64,000 nt of DNA from Heterocephalus glaber (lineage: Eukaryota > Chordata > Mammalia > Rodentia > Bathyergidae): positions 36,686,761-36,750,760 of the forward strand of contig NW_004624734.1 in NCBI RefSeq assembly GCF_000247695.1, written 5' to 3'. Positions 31,885 through 42,649 of this stretch are shown piece after piece. The stretch's first letter is position 1. The number at the start of each line of letters is the position of its first letter. The notes under the pieces are model-generated. The model saw nothing but the letters and a program-made list of their open reading frames with translations, was not told the DNA's origin and did not search any database. The translations under genes and the position numbers were made by a program.

Positions 31885-31975
31885 TTGAGACTGTATTGCC
31901 CAGACTGGCCTCCAACTTCATAATCCCCTTGCCTGAGCCTCTCAGATAGATGGACTGTGACCTAGCCTGGCAAAA
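31885..31975 (-). repeat. B1-like SINE, strongly decayed
   Basis: 'gactgtattgcccagactggcc…cttgcctgagcctctcagatagatgg' keeps only scattered B1 words. Confidence 0.55.
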
Positions 31976-32002
31976 ATATATGCTTTATCAAACTTACACC
32001 TG

Positions 32003-32092
32003 TTTTCCTCTGGTGCTAGGGATGGAACCCAGGATCTCATCATGCATGCTAGGCAAATGCTCTACCACTAAGCTACACTCTCTAGCTTTTAA
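32003..32092 (-). repeat. Old ID-type SINE
   Basis: Antisense 'ctggtgctagggatggaacccagg…ctaggcaaatgctctaccactaagctac'. Confidence 0.7.
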
Positions 32093-32499
32093 ATTATTTT
32101 GATAAACCCTGTCTTATTTCACATCTTCTCATTTTCTCAGTATTATCTATTGATATATAACAAATTATCCCAAGACGTAACAGTTTAAACAATTATTATT
32201 TCATCTAGCTTCCATGGTCAGGAATTCAGGAAGAGCTTAGATGGTCTGGTTGGTTCTTGTGGAAGTTTTTTTTATGAAGTTGCAGTCAGCATGTTGGCTG
32301 GGAAAACAGTCATCTAAAGGCATGGCTGGGCTAGTGAACCTGCTTCTAAGCTCACTCACATGGCTGTTGAGAAAGCCTTTGTTCCACACGATGTGGGCTC
32401 TCCACAGAGTGGCTCTCACTGTCACAGTTAGTTTTTCCAAGATCAAGAAATCAAAGATAGACAGACAATAGATAGTTGGATCCATCAATATAACACAGA

Positions 32500-32860
32500 A
32501 CCTGTCCTAGTCACTTTCCTCGATCCTGAGACACTATACCCAACACCTGCAACTTAAAGGAGAGGTTTGTTTTGGCTCAAGTTTGTAGAGGTTTCAGTCC
32601 ATAGTGAGCTGGCTCCAGGCCAGAAGCTGCATGGTAGAAAGGCCTGCCACAGGGGAAAGCTTCTCCCCTCATCACAGACAGGAAGCAGAGAGTCAAAGGA
32701 GAAGCCAGGAAACCCACAGTGGCCCTCTTTGGGCCAGGCCCCACCTTCTTACAGCAAGCCAACTTCAGTGGCGCTGTAGTTCAGTCATCTTCCAAAGGTC
32801 CTGTCTGTGATCACGTGAGGCTTTAGGGAGACATCTAGATATGAATCATAACATTCCACC
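32500..32860. repeat. Old interspersed repeat, family not assigned
   Basis: Related in plan to 3420-3830 ('gaggtttcagtccatagtgagctgg', 'gccaggccccaccttcttac'). Confidence 0.4.
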
Positions 32861-33347
32861 CTGGACTCCAAAAGACCCGTGTATGTCCCCTTATGCAGAA
32901 GGCATCAAGTCCATCTCCAGGAGCTGCCAAAGTTCCACCATGGCTGAAAAGTCCAAGTCCAGTTTTCCCTCTGAGACTTAAGGCAAACTCTGAGCTGTGA
33001 GCGCCTGTAAATATCAAAAAGAGGTTAAACGCTGTTGACGTAGCTCAGTAACCAATATTACCATCACTGTGGTTCTATGGCTTGCTGTCTTTTTCAGAAT
33101 TGGGATCATTTTAATAACAATATTCTCCAACTTCCTCTACCTTCTTAGTACTGTCTTTTTAGTTGGTTTTCTCCAACTCCTTCATGCAAGACAAGAGGTG
33201 CTAGCAAATTACTAACAAGTGGAGACAGAAGTCTAGTTCCTCACTGGGTCTCCACTGACACCCAAGGAGGGGTTCCTTATTACTGCTAAGCAAGTATGGG
33301 AGTTCAGTTCCTTTGTGGCTTCCACAGATGCAGTAGGTGTGGCCTAG

Positions 33348-33620
33348 TGTGATAGTTAACTGTGTCAACTTGAATAAGAAATATACAACTAAATTGGATC
33401 AGCATAGCTCTGGGTATGGCTGAGGGGATTTACTAAAGACAGAAAACCCACCCTGGGGTGGCTTGTCACCTGCCTGGGATAAAAGGGAAATGAAGAAGGA
33501 AAGATTGCTTCTCTTTCATCAGAGGAGCTCTAGTCTTCACCTTTACCTTGGATGTCACCTCCTAGTATCCAGTGCAGACTCTTCAGCCTCCCATCACAGG
33601 CCTTTCAGTCTCCTCATATG
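33348..33620 (+). repeat. Old interspersed repeat, family not assigned
   Basis: 'tgtgatagttaactgtgtcaacttgaataag…tggataaaagg'-type sequence resembles a known class of mammalian LTR/DNA repeats, but the family is uncertain. Confidence 0.35.
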
Positions 33621-33760
33621 GACTTGTACAGGATATTACAGTGAGCTCCAGGATACTAAAATTATAGGAAAGAATGTTAACTTAGAGGTTGGTTTCAAAA
33701 AAGTGATAGAGCCCTATCAGCTTGCAGGGAGTTAAATGATACTAAATAAAGCTATGTTAA

Positions 33761-33841
33761 GGGCCAGGGATTTAGCTCAGTGGTTTTGCCACCTGCTGTG
33801 CAAGCACAAGGCCCCAAGTTCGATCCCTGGTACCAAAAAAA
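33761..33841 (+). repeat. ID-like SINE
   Basis: Sense copy; flanks 'aaagctatgttaa' and 'aaagctatattaa'. Confidence 0.94.
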
Positions 33842-33936
33842 AGCTATATTAAAATGCCCTAGGAGAACTTATATTGCTTTATAAAACCAATTTAAATTTG
33901 TGTTTGGGCCTCTTGACATTTCAAAACCCAATGTTC

Positions 33937-34020
33937 ACCAGGGATTTAGCTCAGTGGTGTCACACTTGCCTCACAAGCACAAGGTCCCAAGTTTGATCCC
34001 TGATACTGGAAAAAACAAAA
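33937..34020 (+). repeat. ID-like SINE
   Basis: Sense copy; flanks 'aaaacccaatgttca' and 'aaaacccattgttca'. Confidence 0.93.
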
Positions 34021-34175
34021 CAAAACCCATTGTTCAATTAACTATTAGTAGAACAATTTTGCTTTATATTTTAAAAAGCATACAGTATTTTTCCTAGCTT
34101 CTACATTCTCTATGAGCCAGTGCATAATGTTATTCAATAATGATCAACATTACAGACTTAAAGACATTTCATACA

Positions 34176-34328
34176 TGTTCTGGGAATGGTGGCATATGTC
34201 TGTAATCCCAGCACTTAGGAGGCTGAGGCAGGAGGAGCTTGTGAGTTCAAGGCCAGGTTGGACTACATAATGAGTTCAAGGCCAGCCTGAACTACATAGT
34301 GAGACCTTGTCTCAAAAAACCGAAAAAC
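34176..34328 (+). repeat. B1-like SINE with duplicated right part
   Basis: Sense copy; its A/C-rich tail directly precedes the next ID-like SINE. Confidence 0.93.
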
Positions 34329-34414
34329 GGGCCGGGGATTTAGCTCAGTGGTTCTGCCGCCTGCCTGGAAAGCACAAGGTCCTGAGTTCGATCCCCGGTA
34401 CCAAAAAAAAAAAA
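34329..34414 (+). repeat. ID-like SINE
   Basis: Sense copy of the 'gcctgcctggaaagcacaagg' subtype. Its 3' two thirds are repeated after the assembly gap. Confidence 0.94.
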
Positions 34415-34517
34415 ACAAAAACAAACAAAAACAAAAAGAAGTTCAGACATGTGCTGTGAAACAAATACCAACACTAGGTACACTGTTGATGAAACTACCT
34501 CTAGCAGAGCTTTAAAT
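34355..34517 (+). repeat. 163-bp duplicated block, left copy (ends at the gap)
   Basis: Runs from inside the SINE to 'agcagagctttaaat' at the gap edge. The right copy at 34710-34872 has the same length and differs by only a few bases in the A-rich tail. Confidence 0.95.
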
Positions 34518-34617
34518 NNNNNNNNNNNNNNNNNNNNNNNNNNNNNNNNNNNNNNNNNNNNNNNNNNNNNNNNNNNNNNNNNNNNNNNNNNNNNNNNNNN
34601 NNNNNNNNNNNNNNNNN
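34518..34617. other. Assembly gap (exactly 100 N)
   Basis: A round 100-base run of N is a conventional placeholder for a gap of unknown size. Reading frames across it are meaningless. Confidence 0.99.
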
Positions 34618-34709
34618 AAAAAAAAAAAAAAAGTTCAAACAACTAAAATGCCACAGAAAAAGGTCAGTGTGACCAATATTCAATATTCTTTACTGGAATT
34701 CTCTTGTTT

Positions 34710-34872
34710 TGCCGCCTGCCTGGAAAGCACAAGGTCCTGAGTTCGATCCCCGGTACCAAAAAAAAAAAAACCCAAAGAAACAAAAACAAAAAGAAGTTCA
34801 GACATGTGCTGTGAAACAAATACCAACACTAGGTACACTGTTGATGAAACTACCTCTAGCAGAGCTTTAAAT
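34710..34872 (+). repeat. 163-bp duplicated block, right copy
   Basis: Contains a 5'-truncated ID-like SINE (34710-34768) and the same single-copy tail, ending 'agagctttaaat' and continuing into unique sequence. Confidence 0.95.
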
Positions 34873-35162
34873 TTATTAAATCATTTAATTTTCAAAAACA
34901 CCTAGGTGTTATCTATTATCCTTTTTCTTTCTTTTTTCAAATAAGGAAACTGAAACATTGGAAGTTTAAGTCACTTGCTCAGTGTCATAAAATATAAGAG
35001 GTAGAAAAGGACTCAACAGAAATGTCTGTATAATAAAACTTACGCTCCTCACTTTACTAATTCCTTTTCTTTAGGGATAAAAACAGGTTAAGTCAAAATT
35101 GCTTTGTAGTTTAGGAAAATCCTCAGTACTTCCCACCTAGGAGAAAAAAGTCCATGCCAAAG

Positions 35163-35563
35163 TGTTGTGGACGAGTGAGTTCGGACAATAGACGTGCGCC
35201 ACACTCTGTGCCAGATTCAAGCCCATTTATTATAGCCCGGGGCCAAGGGGGCTAGCGCCCTAGAAAGGTTCCTCGGCAATAGGAAGCAGTTTGATTTCTC
35301 CTTTTAAATCGTGCTTCCAGTTGGGGAGGGCTCAGGGGAGAGCAAGCAGAATCTTACAGAAGCAGAACCATGCCAGGTTAGTAGGGGGTACAAGGAAGTT
35401 TCATGGACACCAGGTGAGCTACAAAACATCCTGAAACTGTAGCAAGTTTACTGCCAAGAAGGATGTGGGGGTTTTGGGTGCTTTGTTCATGTGCAAGCAC
35501 TTTGTTCAAGCACAGGTACAAAGTGACATCGAGGCACAAGATGAAGTCAGGTTGGCTATCACA
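35163..35563 (-). repeat. Provirus 2 3' LTR
   Basis: TG…CA ends. The complement of AATAAA is at 35226-35231, and a TTTAAA element near 35303 could serve as the TATA-like box. Confidence 0.92.
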
Positions 35564-35577
35564 TTCCCAACTCCTCT
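35564..35577 (-). other. Putative polypurine tract of provirus 2
   Basis: Minus-strand AGAGGAGTTGGGAA directly before the 3' LTR. It is interrupted by pyrimidines and so looks decayed. Confidence 0.5.
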
Positions 35578-35587
35578 AAGCATGATG

Positions 35588-37330
35588 TCAAACCATTGAC
35601 TCAATGAGTGCCTCTTGATTGGGCAGGGGGTTATATAAGGGATTGTAGTAGGATCTCATATACATCAGTTTAACAGAGGCTATGCGCTGCTTTACAAAGT
35701 TGATTATCCAGTTAAAAATACAAGGGCCAATCAAGACCCCGAGAAAAAGCAGAATGAGGGCACCAGCCAATCCAGTGATAAGGGTAGTTACCCAAGGGCT
35801 CCAAATGAACCATGAGTTTTTACTTCCCCCCTCCTCCTGGCATCTATCTAGACTTTCCTTGACCTTGTGAAGGGTATTATGGATTACACCAGACTTGTTG
35901 GCAGAGAAACAACATGCCTCCCCTAGAGCAGCACATAATCCTCCTTATAACAAGAGCACTAGATCAAGCCCCCTTCGATTCTGGAGGACCATCTCAGCTA
36001 GTTACTCTACTTGGGAGTGCAGAGTCTCAATGGTGTATTTCAGGCTTCCTAGGTCAGTGTCTACCTGTTTTGCCAAAGCTAAGAGTCCAAGTTCTCCTCT
36101 AGCCAATGTGGCAGTCCCAAGTGCTGCTGAGCCAGCTACCCCCAATCCCAACAAAATTGGACTGACTATAGGGGCTGCTCGCTTCTGTCTGTACAGTAGT
36201 CCTGGGGGTGCTATGAAATCCCATCCCTGCGGTCCTCTGTACACATAAACTTGAGGAAGAACTCACACTAGGATGCACAAGACTTCAGGAATTCTAACAC
36301 ACCTAGTGCGTCCTGAGGTACAAGCTAGCCAAGTGCCGTTAGGAGCAAAATAAGCCTTCAAGGTCTCCAGAGTCACGGTTTGGCTACACACAGCCTGGAA
36401 AGGGGAGTTACTCACATCATAAGAAGAAGTTGCCAGACAGGTTGCATTTCCATAAACCTCACCAATTGTCAAGGGGGACTTTGCAGAAGTGCATGCTAAG
36501 GAAGTACTTGAGGCTTTGATTGAGCCCAAGACTCCCACACTCACATAATAAGGAGGCTTTGCTTTTAGACAGAGCCAACAGTCCTGAGCCAGGTCTGGTT
36601 GACTCAGGTTTAACATAGTGTAGATGGCTCCCAGCATGGAGAAAAGGGAGGTAGGCAGTACACATGGGGGGGTCTGCTTTATTGGTAGCTACAAGTGGAC
36701 GCTTTGAAGGAGGGACAACAGGGTGAGGCTCAAGTAAGGGGTCCTTTATCTTTATTAAGGGTCCTATTGGCTGTCTCGGTGCTTGGCTTAGCAAGCGGAT
36801 TTGAAAGCTAATGATTTCCCCTGGGTCAGGAATTAGTCCTCCAGGGAGCCAGAAGCAGAAGCCCCAATTCCATCCTGTGGTCCATTTAGAGTCCTGGGGC
36901 CTTTGCATCAAAATTGTGACTCAACACCCACGTTTCCAAACTATGATATCATTAGTGACATTTGGTCCCCCACTATAGGAGGCAATCTTTACACAGCCCC
37001 AGTTATGGTAGTAGAAGTCAGTTGGGGACCCACAACCTTTTTGTCCAAACAGATTAAACCCTGGACATGCATAAAAGTCACAGTTTCCCAGGTTTATGAC
37101 CTGATAGTAGTAGCTTCCCTAATATCTCCTGAGTAATTTACAGAGATCAACCTCAGGCAACCTTTGAGGTTGGTGGGGGTGGGGGTGGGGGTGGGCGGCG
37201 GATGGTCCCCAAAGTAACATTTCCTAGAATCTCTCCTGAGCTAAAGGAGGTGAGGAGAAAGGATGCAACTCTCCTCGTTGCATCTCCCCAGAGTTTAGCC
37301 TCATCAGCCCAAAGGCAATACGAACACACG
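35588..37330 (-). pseudogene. Provirus 2 env (surface and transmembrane subunits), broken
   Basis: The minus strand encodes a gammaretrovirus-type envelope. The surface unit has the CXXC motif CWLC (36580-36569) used for disulfide isomerisation. It is followed by a furin-type site RQKR (36190-36179), an Ala/Gly-rich fusion-peptide-like stretch, and a CX6CC motif in the transmembrane subunit (35935-35909). The C-terminal part (35770-35588) has a membrane anchor and a cytoplasmic tail. In-frame TAA stops at 36004-36002 and 35947-35945 break the transmembrane subunit before the anchor, and the surface unit is frameshifted. The N-terminal border is approximate. Because the motifs survive, the family assignment is clear, but no intact protein can be made. 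Confidence 0.88.
37171..37203 (+). repeat. G-rich tandem stretch (GGGGGT)n
   Basis: Five runs of three or more G separated by single T or C, within the env N-terminal region on the opposite strand. It is a G-quadruplex candidate. Confidence 0.7.
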
Positions 37331-40300
37331 TCACAGTCGTGATCGGACTAGCCTTAGCTTTAAAGGATCAGGTCCCAGCTCAGCAGTCAACTGTTTTGCT
37401 GGCTTGACATGTGAATGATGAATCCACATTGAGATTCCATCAACCTTGAGAGCTGAAGGTGTCATGCGGACAACTGTGTAGGGTCCCTTCCGAGCTGGAG
37501 TCAGTTCTTCACTCCAAAAGGCCTTGATGAAGACAGTATCCCCAGGCTGGAGTGGGTGGCAGGGTATAGAGCTGGGCAGGGGCTGAGTAGCTCTTACCTG
37601 GAAGTGAACAGTTTTCTGTACCTGTTGGAGAGACTGGAGATACTTTAACAGGGACTGGTTAGAAAATTCTTCTAGAAATAGGGAAGGGCGGAGGGGGTGA
37701 AGGGCGCACAGGTAATGGGGAAAAAAATAAGAACCAAGATATATCATGTATAGGTACAAACACCCAATGATAAATGTAAATGAATTGTATACCTAAAATG
37801 TACCAATAAAAGAACTAAAAAAAAAAAAGGGAAAAAAAAAAATTCTAGTACCTCACTTTTAACTTTGGGGAGCAGGGGAGGGGGTCTTCCAAACATAATT
37901 TCATAAGGAGTAAACCCTGCTTTATAAGGGGTGCATCTAACTCTAAGGACAGCCAGGCAGGCTGCAGCAGGCTGACCCACCCTTCGCCAGTTTCCAACAT
38001 CAATTTAGTCAGAGTAGATTTAAGGGTCCGATTCACCCATTCCACTTCCCCCAAGCGTTGAGGTCGGTAGGCACAGTGGAGTTTCCAATTTATACCCAGT
38101 GCCCTACTGACTGAGTTCTAGAAGCTTCAAAGGTGGGGCCATTGTCAGATCCAATGGACACCGGTAGTCCAAATCTGGGAATTAATTCCTGAAAAAGTTT
38201 CTTTGCCACTACAATGGCAGTCTCCTGCCAAGTAGCATAGACCTCTGCCCATCCTGAGAAAGTATCTATGAAAACCAGGAGGTAGTGATAGCCACCTGCT
38301 GGTGGTTTGATTTCTGTGAAATCCACTTCCCAGTGTTCTCCATGATTCCTACCCCGGAATCTGACCCCAAGGGGTGCAGATGGGCCCTAGCGGGGATTTC
38401 CTTGTACACAGGTTGGGCACCTAAGAGAGGCCTGACGGGACAGCTCTTGCAGCTTTGTAAAGCAGTATCTTGAGCTAGAAGCTTGGCCATCTTGGAGCCC
38501 CCTAGGTGTGCGACTGAATGCAGTTGCTGAATGAGCTCTCATCCTAATGCCTGGGGGAGGTAGATCTGACCATCTGGACATTTCCACCAGCCTTGGGGAT
38601 CTTTCTTTGCTTGCAGCTGGCTTGCTTCTTTATCTTCTTCTTCATTGTAAGTAGGGCTAGTTGGGAGCAAAGGGGGAGGAGGACTCACAGCAGGCAGGAT
38701 GACTAAGGATTCAGGAGGCCTCAGGGCTGCCTCTCTGGCTGCACGGTCTGCAAGTTGATTTCCCTTAGCCTCAGGTGTATTGTCCTTTTGGTGACCCGAA
38801 CATGAATGACTGCCACCTTCTTGGGAAGCCATGCCACCTCTAGGAGAGACAGTATCTCTTCTTTGTTTTTGACAGTCTTTCCTGCAGCTGTCAGAAGCCC
38901 TTTCTCCTTGTAGATGCTTGCGTGGACATGTAGAGTAGCAAAGGCATATCTACTGTCAATGTACACATTTATCTTCTTTTCCTTTCCCCATCTCAAGCCC
39001 TGGGCCAAGGCAATCAGTTCTGCCTTTTGGGCCGAGGTCCCCTCGGGCAGAGGCTGGGGCCAAATGACTTGATCAACTGTAGTCACTGCAGCCCCTGCCC
39101 TCCACACCCCACTTACCACCATGCCTCTTCCGTCTGTGAAGAGGGTGTCATCTCCCTCAGCCAAGGGGGTGTCTGTTAAGTCCAATCGGCCCCCCCCCCG
39201 GGTCTGGTCCAACACCTCCTCAGTCATGAATTGGGATGTCTGGATCATCACCTGGCATCAGTGTAGCTGAATTGAGAACCTGTCCTGCTGAGAAGACTAT
39301 TCGAGGCTGGTCAAGCAAGAGGCTTTGATACTGAGTGAGGCAGGCATTTGACATGCATTTGTTAGTAGCCCCTCTGAACAGAGTCTCCACTGAATGAAGG
39401 GCAGTTAGGACTAGGTCCTGTCCAAGGGTCAACTTATCAGCCTCCTTGACCAATAAAGCTGTGGCAGTTACCGCCTGAAGACATGAAAGCCATCCTGAGG
39501 CCACAGGATCTAATCTTTTAGAGAGATAGGCCACAGGGTGCTTCCAGGGTCCCAAGGACTGCATTAGGATTCCCTTAGCAATCCCTCTTACCTTGTGGAT
39601 GAATAGAAAAGGCTTAGTAACATCAGATAGTGCCAGAGCTGGAGCTGATACCAAAGCTCTTTTCAGATTCTGGAAGGCTTCTTCATCTGTTCCCCAGTCT
39701 AGGGGTTGACTTCCTCCTGTGGCAGAATGGAGGGGCCTCACTATCTCAGCAAACCCAGGTATCCATAGGTGGCAGTATCCAGGTGCACCTAGGAATTCTC
39801 GTACCTATTTTTTGGTAGTTGGTGTGGGTTTCTGGAGGATGGCCCTTTTCCTGGCCTGGGACAAGGCTCTTAGAGTTGTGCCTTCTTGGCTGAGAGGCTG
39901 TAGCCCAGCTCCTCTAGTAGCTGAAGAAGCTCTCACATTCCCTGCAGGCATTCTGAATAGCTAGTAGCAGCTAATAACAAATCATCCACATATTGAAGCA
40001 GGGTGAGGTTAGGGTGGTGGGACTGAAAATTCACCAAGTCCTTCTGGAGGGCCTCAGCAAACAAGGTGGGTGCATTTTTGAATCCTTGAGGCAGCCGGGT
40101 CCAGGTGAGCTGGCAGGAGTCTCTGGAAACTGGGTCAGTCCACTCAAAAGCAAAGATAGGCTGGGTAGCTGGGGCAAGGGGCTCACTGAAAAAGGCATCC
40201 TTTAACTCTAGCACAGTATACACCTGGTGCTCAGGAGACAGCAAGCTCAGGAGGGTATATGGGTTGGGGACAGCAGGGTGCAGAGTTACCACTCACTGGT

Positions 40301-40995
40301 TAACTTCTCTCAAGTCCTGAACTGGCCATAATCTGATGTCCCAGGTTTCTGTAGTGGCAGGAACGGGGTGTTCCATGGAGACTTGCAGGGAGTTACTATC
40401 CCAAAGTCCATTAACCTCTTGATGTGAGGGGCTATTCCATGCCTGGCCTTTTGAGAGATGGGGTATTGTCAAACTCACACAGGCATGGCTGTCAACAACA
40501 GCTCAACTGTCACTGGGGTGTACTGGGCAGCCAAGCCTGGTGGGTTCATTTCTGCCCACACCTTTGGGAACCCCACCTGGAGTCTGTCCAATAAACCCCC
40601 AGGGCTTATTTTTTCTTGGTTGTCTTCCTTCAAGAGGAGATACTCCTCAGACAGGACGGTGGTCAAAGACAGTTGGTATGAAAGAAGTGACATCTGAGCC
40701 TCAGTCAGAGTAAAGGAAATGGTGGCCTTTAGCTTATGAAGGAGGTCTCACCCCAGCAAAAGGAAAGGGCAATCCAGTATTACCAGAAAAGAGTGAGTAA
40801 CTTGTTTTGATCCCAGGCTCACCAGTCACTGCTCACTCATGAAGGGCAGTTTTGGACTGCTCCTGTGGCCCCCTGGATGGGATGGTTTGTGATGAAAGCT
40901 TTCCCAGGGGATTTTTTAATACTGACCTCTTGGTGCCAGTGTCCACCCAGAAGTGGAACCATTGGCCCCCTACTTCAACATTTACCATGGGACCA
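37331..40995 (-). pseudogene. Provirus 2 pro-pol, broken
   Basis: On the minus strand, in order. Protease has its catalytic DTG (codons at 40943-40935). Reverse transcriptase (about 40690-39720) has [10 protein letters not shown] and the catalytic YVDD (39992-39981). RNase H (about 39150-38600) retains its three acidic residues, in FTDG (39134-39132), KAEL and YIDS. Integrase (about 38540-37331) has DFTE, SDNGPTF (Asp at 38146-38144) and GEVEWVNRT (Glu at 38042-38040), so the D,D,E triad is present but the last Asp and the Glu are in different frames. An L1 tail splits the integrase C-terminal part at about 37655-37850. LPQGFKN and the domain order fit gammaretroviruses. Several frames are shifted. 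Confidence 0.9.
37655..37850 (+). mobile_element. Truncated L1 3' end inserted in provirus 2 integrase
   Basis: Purine-rich block, 'cctaaaatgtaccaataaaa' and an A-rich tail, matching the L1 tails at 6.0 and 45.3 kb. 'ttctag' occurs on both sides and may be part of the target duplication. Confidence 0.85.
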
Positions 40996-42649
40996 AAAGA
41001 GCAGGAGCCCTGGCCCCCTCAGTCTGAATCTTCCTTTCCCCCAGATGTGGGGAGGGATAATACCTTGTCAGAGGGCCTGTGGGGGCCTTCATTTTTCCAG
41101 TGCCCTTCCTCCTTGCAAAAGGCACGCTGATTTCCACCCAATGGTGGGTGTCCTCCTGGCTCTCTAGGCATCCGCCCTTTGGGCTTCCCAGGGATGGGTC
41201 CCTTGGGGTCCCCTCTGATGGCTGCTGCTGAGATGTTTGCTTGTTTCTTTGCCAACTGCTCAGCCATGGCTGTGGCCAATTTTTGTCTTTCTGAATCCCT
41301 GTTGTCAAATACCCTTTGAGCCACTTCTAACAGCTGAGATGTGTTCATTCCTGGAAATCCCTCCAATTTTTATAATTTTCTCCTACTATCAGGTGCAGAC
41401 TGAGTAACATGAGCCAAATTTATAGCTCTACCATTCTCTGGAGCAGAGGGGTAGAACAGGGTATAAGCCCAGAAGGCCTCTCTGAGTCTCTCCAGGAACG
41501 CACGGGGCAACTCCTCTGGTCCCTGTCTTACTTCAGTGGTTTTTGACAGATTTATGGGTTTCTCAGCTGCTGCTCAAATCCTGTTTAATTAACAAGTTCT
41601 GGTGAAAGGTGAGTAAAGTCTGCCTCCCCGCTGAGGAATTTGCATCCCATTCAGGCCGCTCTGAGGGGAGCCCTTGCTTCAGCAATTCGTGGGCCTCCTG
41701 TTCTGAGCACGACCCTCTCCCCCAAGAGCTTTCTAGCCTCAAACCTAATCCTGTCCCACTCCTCAGTGGTGAACAGGGTCAGTAACAACTGCTGACAGTC
41801 ATCCCAGGTTGGTGGATGAGTCCAGCCAGGGGGCTGGGGATTTAGCTCAGTGGTTCCCAAGTTCAATCCCCGGTACCAAAAAAAAAAAATTCAGTAGATG
41901 AGTCCAACAGATTGACTCTATCAGGGAAATCAGAAGCTGGGGCTTCTCAGAGAATCATAGATTCTGGGTTTTCCAGTTGTAGAGGTCAGAAGTGGAAAAG
42001 GGAACATATACCAGGAATGGGCGGGTTCCGGTCCTGCTCCTCCAGGAGGCGGGGCCTCCCTCAAAGGCAAGAGAATCTCTGGACTGCGTCTTCCTGAGGT
42101 GGTGACCTCCTGCCGGAACCAGAGATGCCCTCCTATGAGGGGAGAGGTAGCAGGGCAAATAGAGGAAGATACAAGGGAGTTGGGGGCAGACGGTCAGGAC
42201 GGACAGGAGAGGGGTGAGCAGGGTTATACAGAGGCGGATGGGGGAGGCCTTCCTCAGCATCTGACTGTGCAGAACTGGTTTCTGCCTCTCAGGAGTTCGC
42301 CTACAAGGGGGAGAACAGCTTTTGGAAACAAGCAGCTTTGAATAGGCTTTTGCAGCACAAACCTTTAGGCATGGAGGAGGGTGCTGCACTAAAGTAAACC
42401 AGGAATCAATGTAAGGGAACTGACCAGAGTGTCCTGGTGACTCGGTAACAACCTTCCAAACTGCCTGAACTGAGACAGGGTCCAGGGAGCCCTCAGAGGG
42501 CCGGCCCACACCAAAAGAGGGGCACTTAGCTCACAAAAACTTTGGAGTTTGTCCTTTGACAATTTCACTCCATACATCAGAAAATCCTGAGGAAAAATTT
42601 CTAAGCATGCAGACCAAAGTGTAACAGGTTGTGAAGATGATGACCCCAT
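40996..42649 (-). pseudogene. Provirus 2 gag (matrix, p12-like, capsid, nucleocapsid), broken
   Basis: The minus-strand ATG at 42649-42647 begins MGSSSSQPV, with Gly2 suitable for N-myristoylation of matrix. The matrix frame shifts near 42500, where SAVWKVVT-like sequence (here QAVWKVVTESPGHSGQFPYI) continues in another frame. A proline-rich p12-like part follows. Capsid (about 41830-41370) has [20 protein letters not shown] and is cut by a SINE at 41830-41890. The nucleocapsid (about 41366-41019) is basic, but its zinc knuckle (FCKEEGHW) lacks the first and last cysteines. An in-frame ATG further upstream at 42784 extends the frame (see findings). Confidence 0.87.
41830..41890 (+). repeat. 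ID-like SINE with internal deletion, in provirus 2 gag
   Basis: Keeps 'ggctggggatttagctcagtggtt' and 'cccaagttcaatccccggtacc' but lacks the middle of about 20 bp. 'gatgagtcca' lies on both sides. Confidence 0.9.

Noticed and set aside
34340..34683. Open frames across the N gap
   Set aside because: They are translated through unknown bases and SINE tails.
35895..36248. 117-codon + strand open frame over the env transmembrane region
   Set aside because: It is a shadow of the minus-strand env sequence, with no protein similarity of its own.
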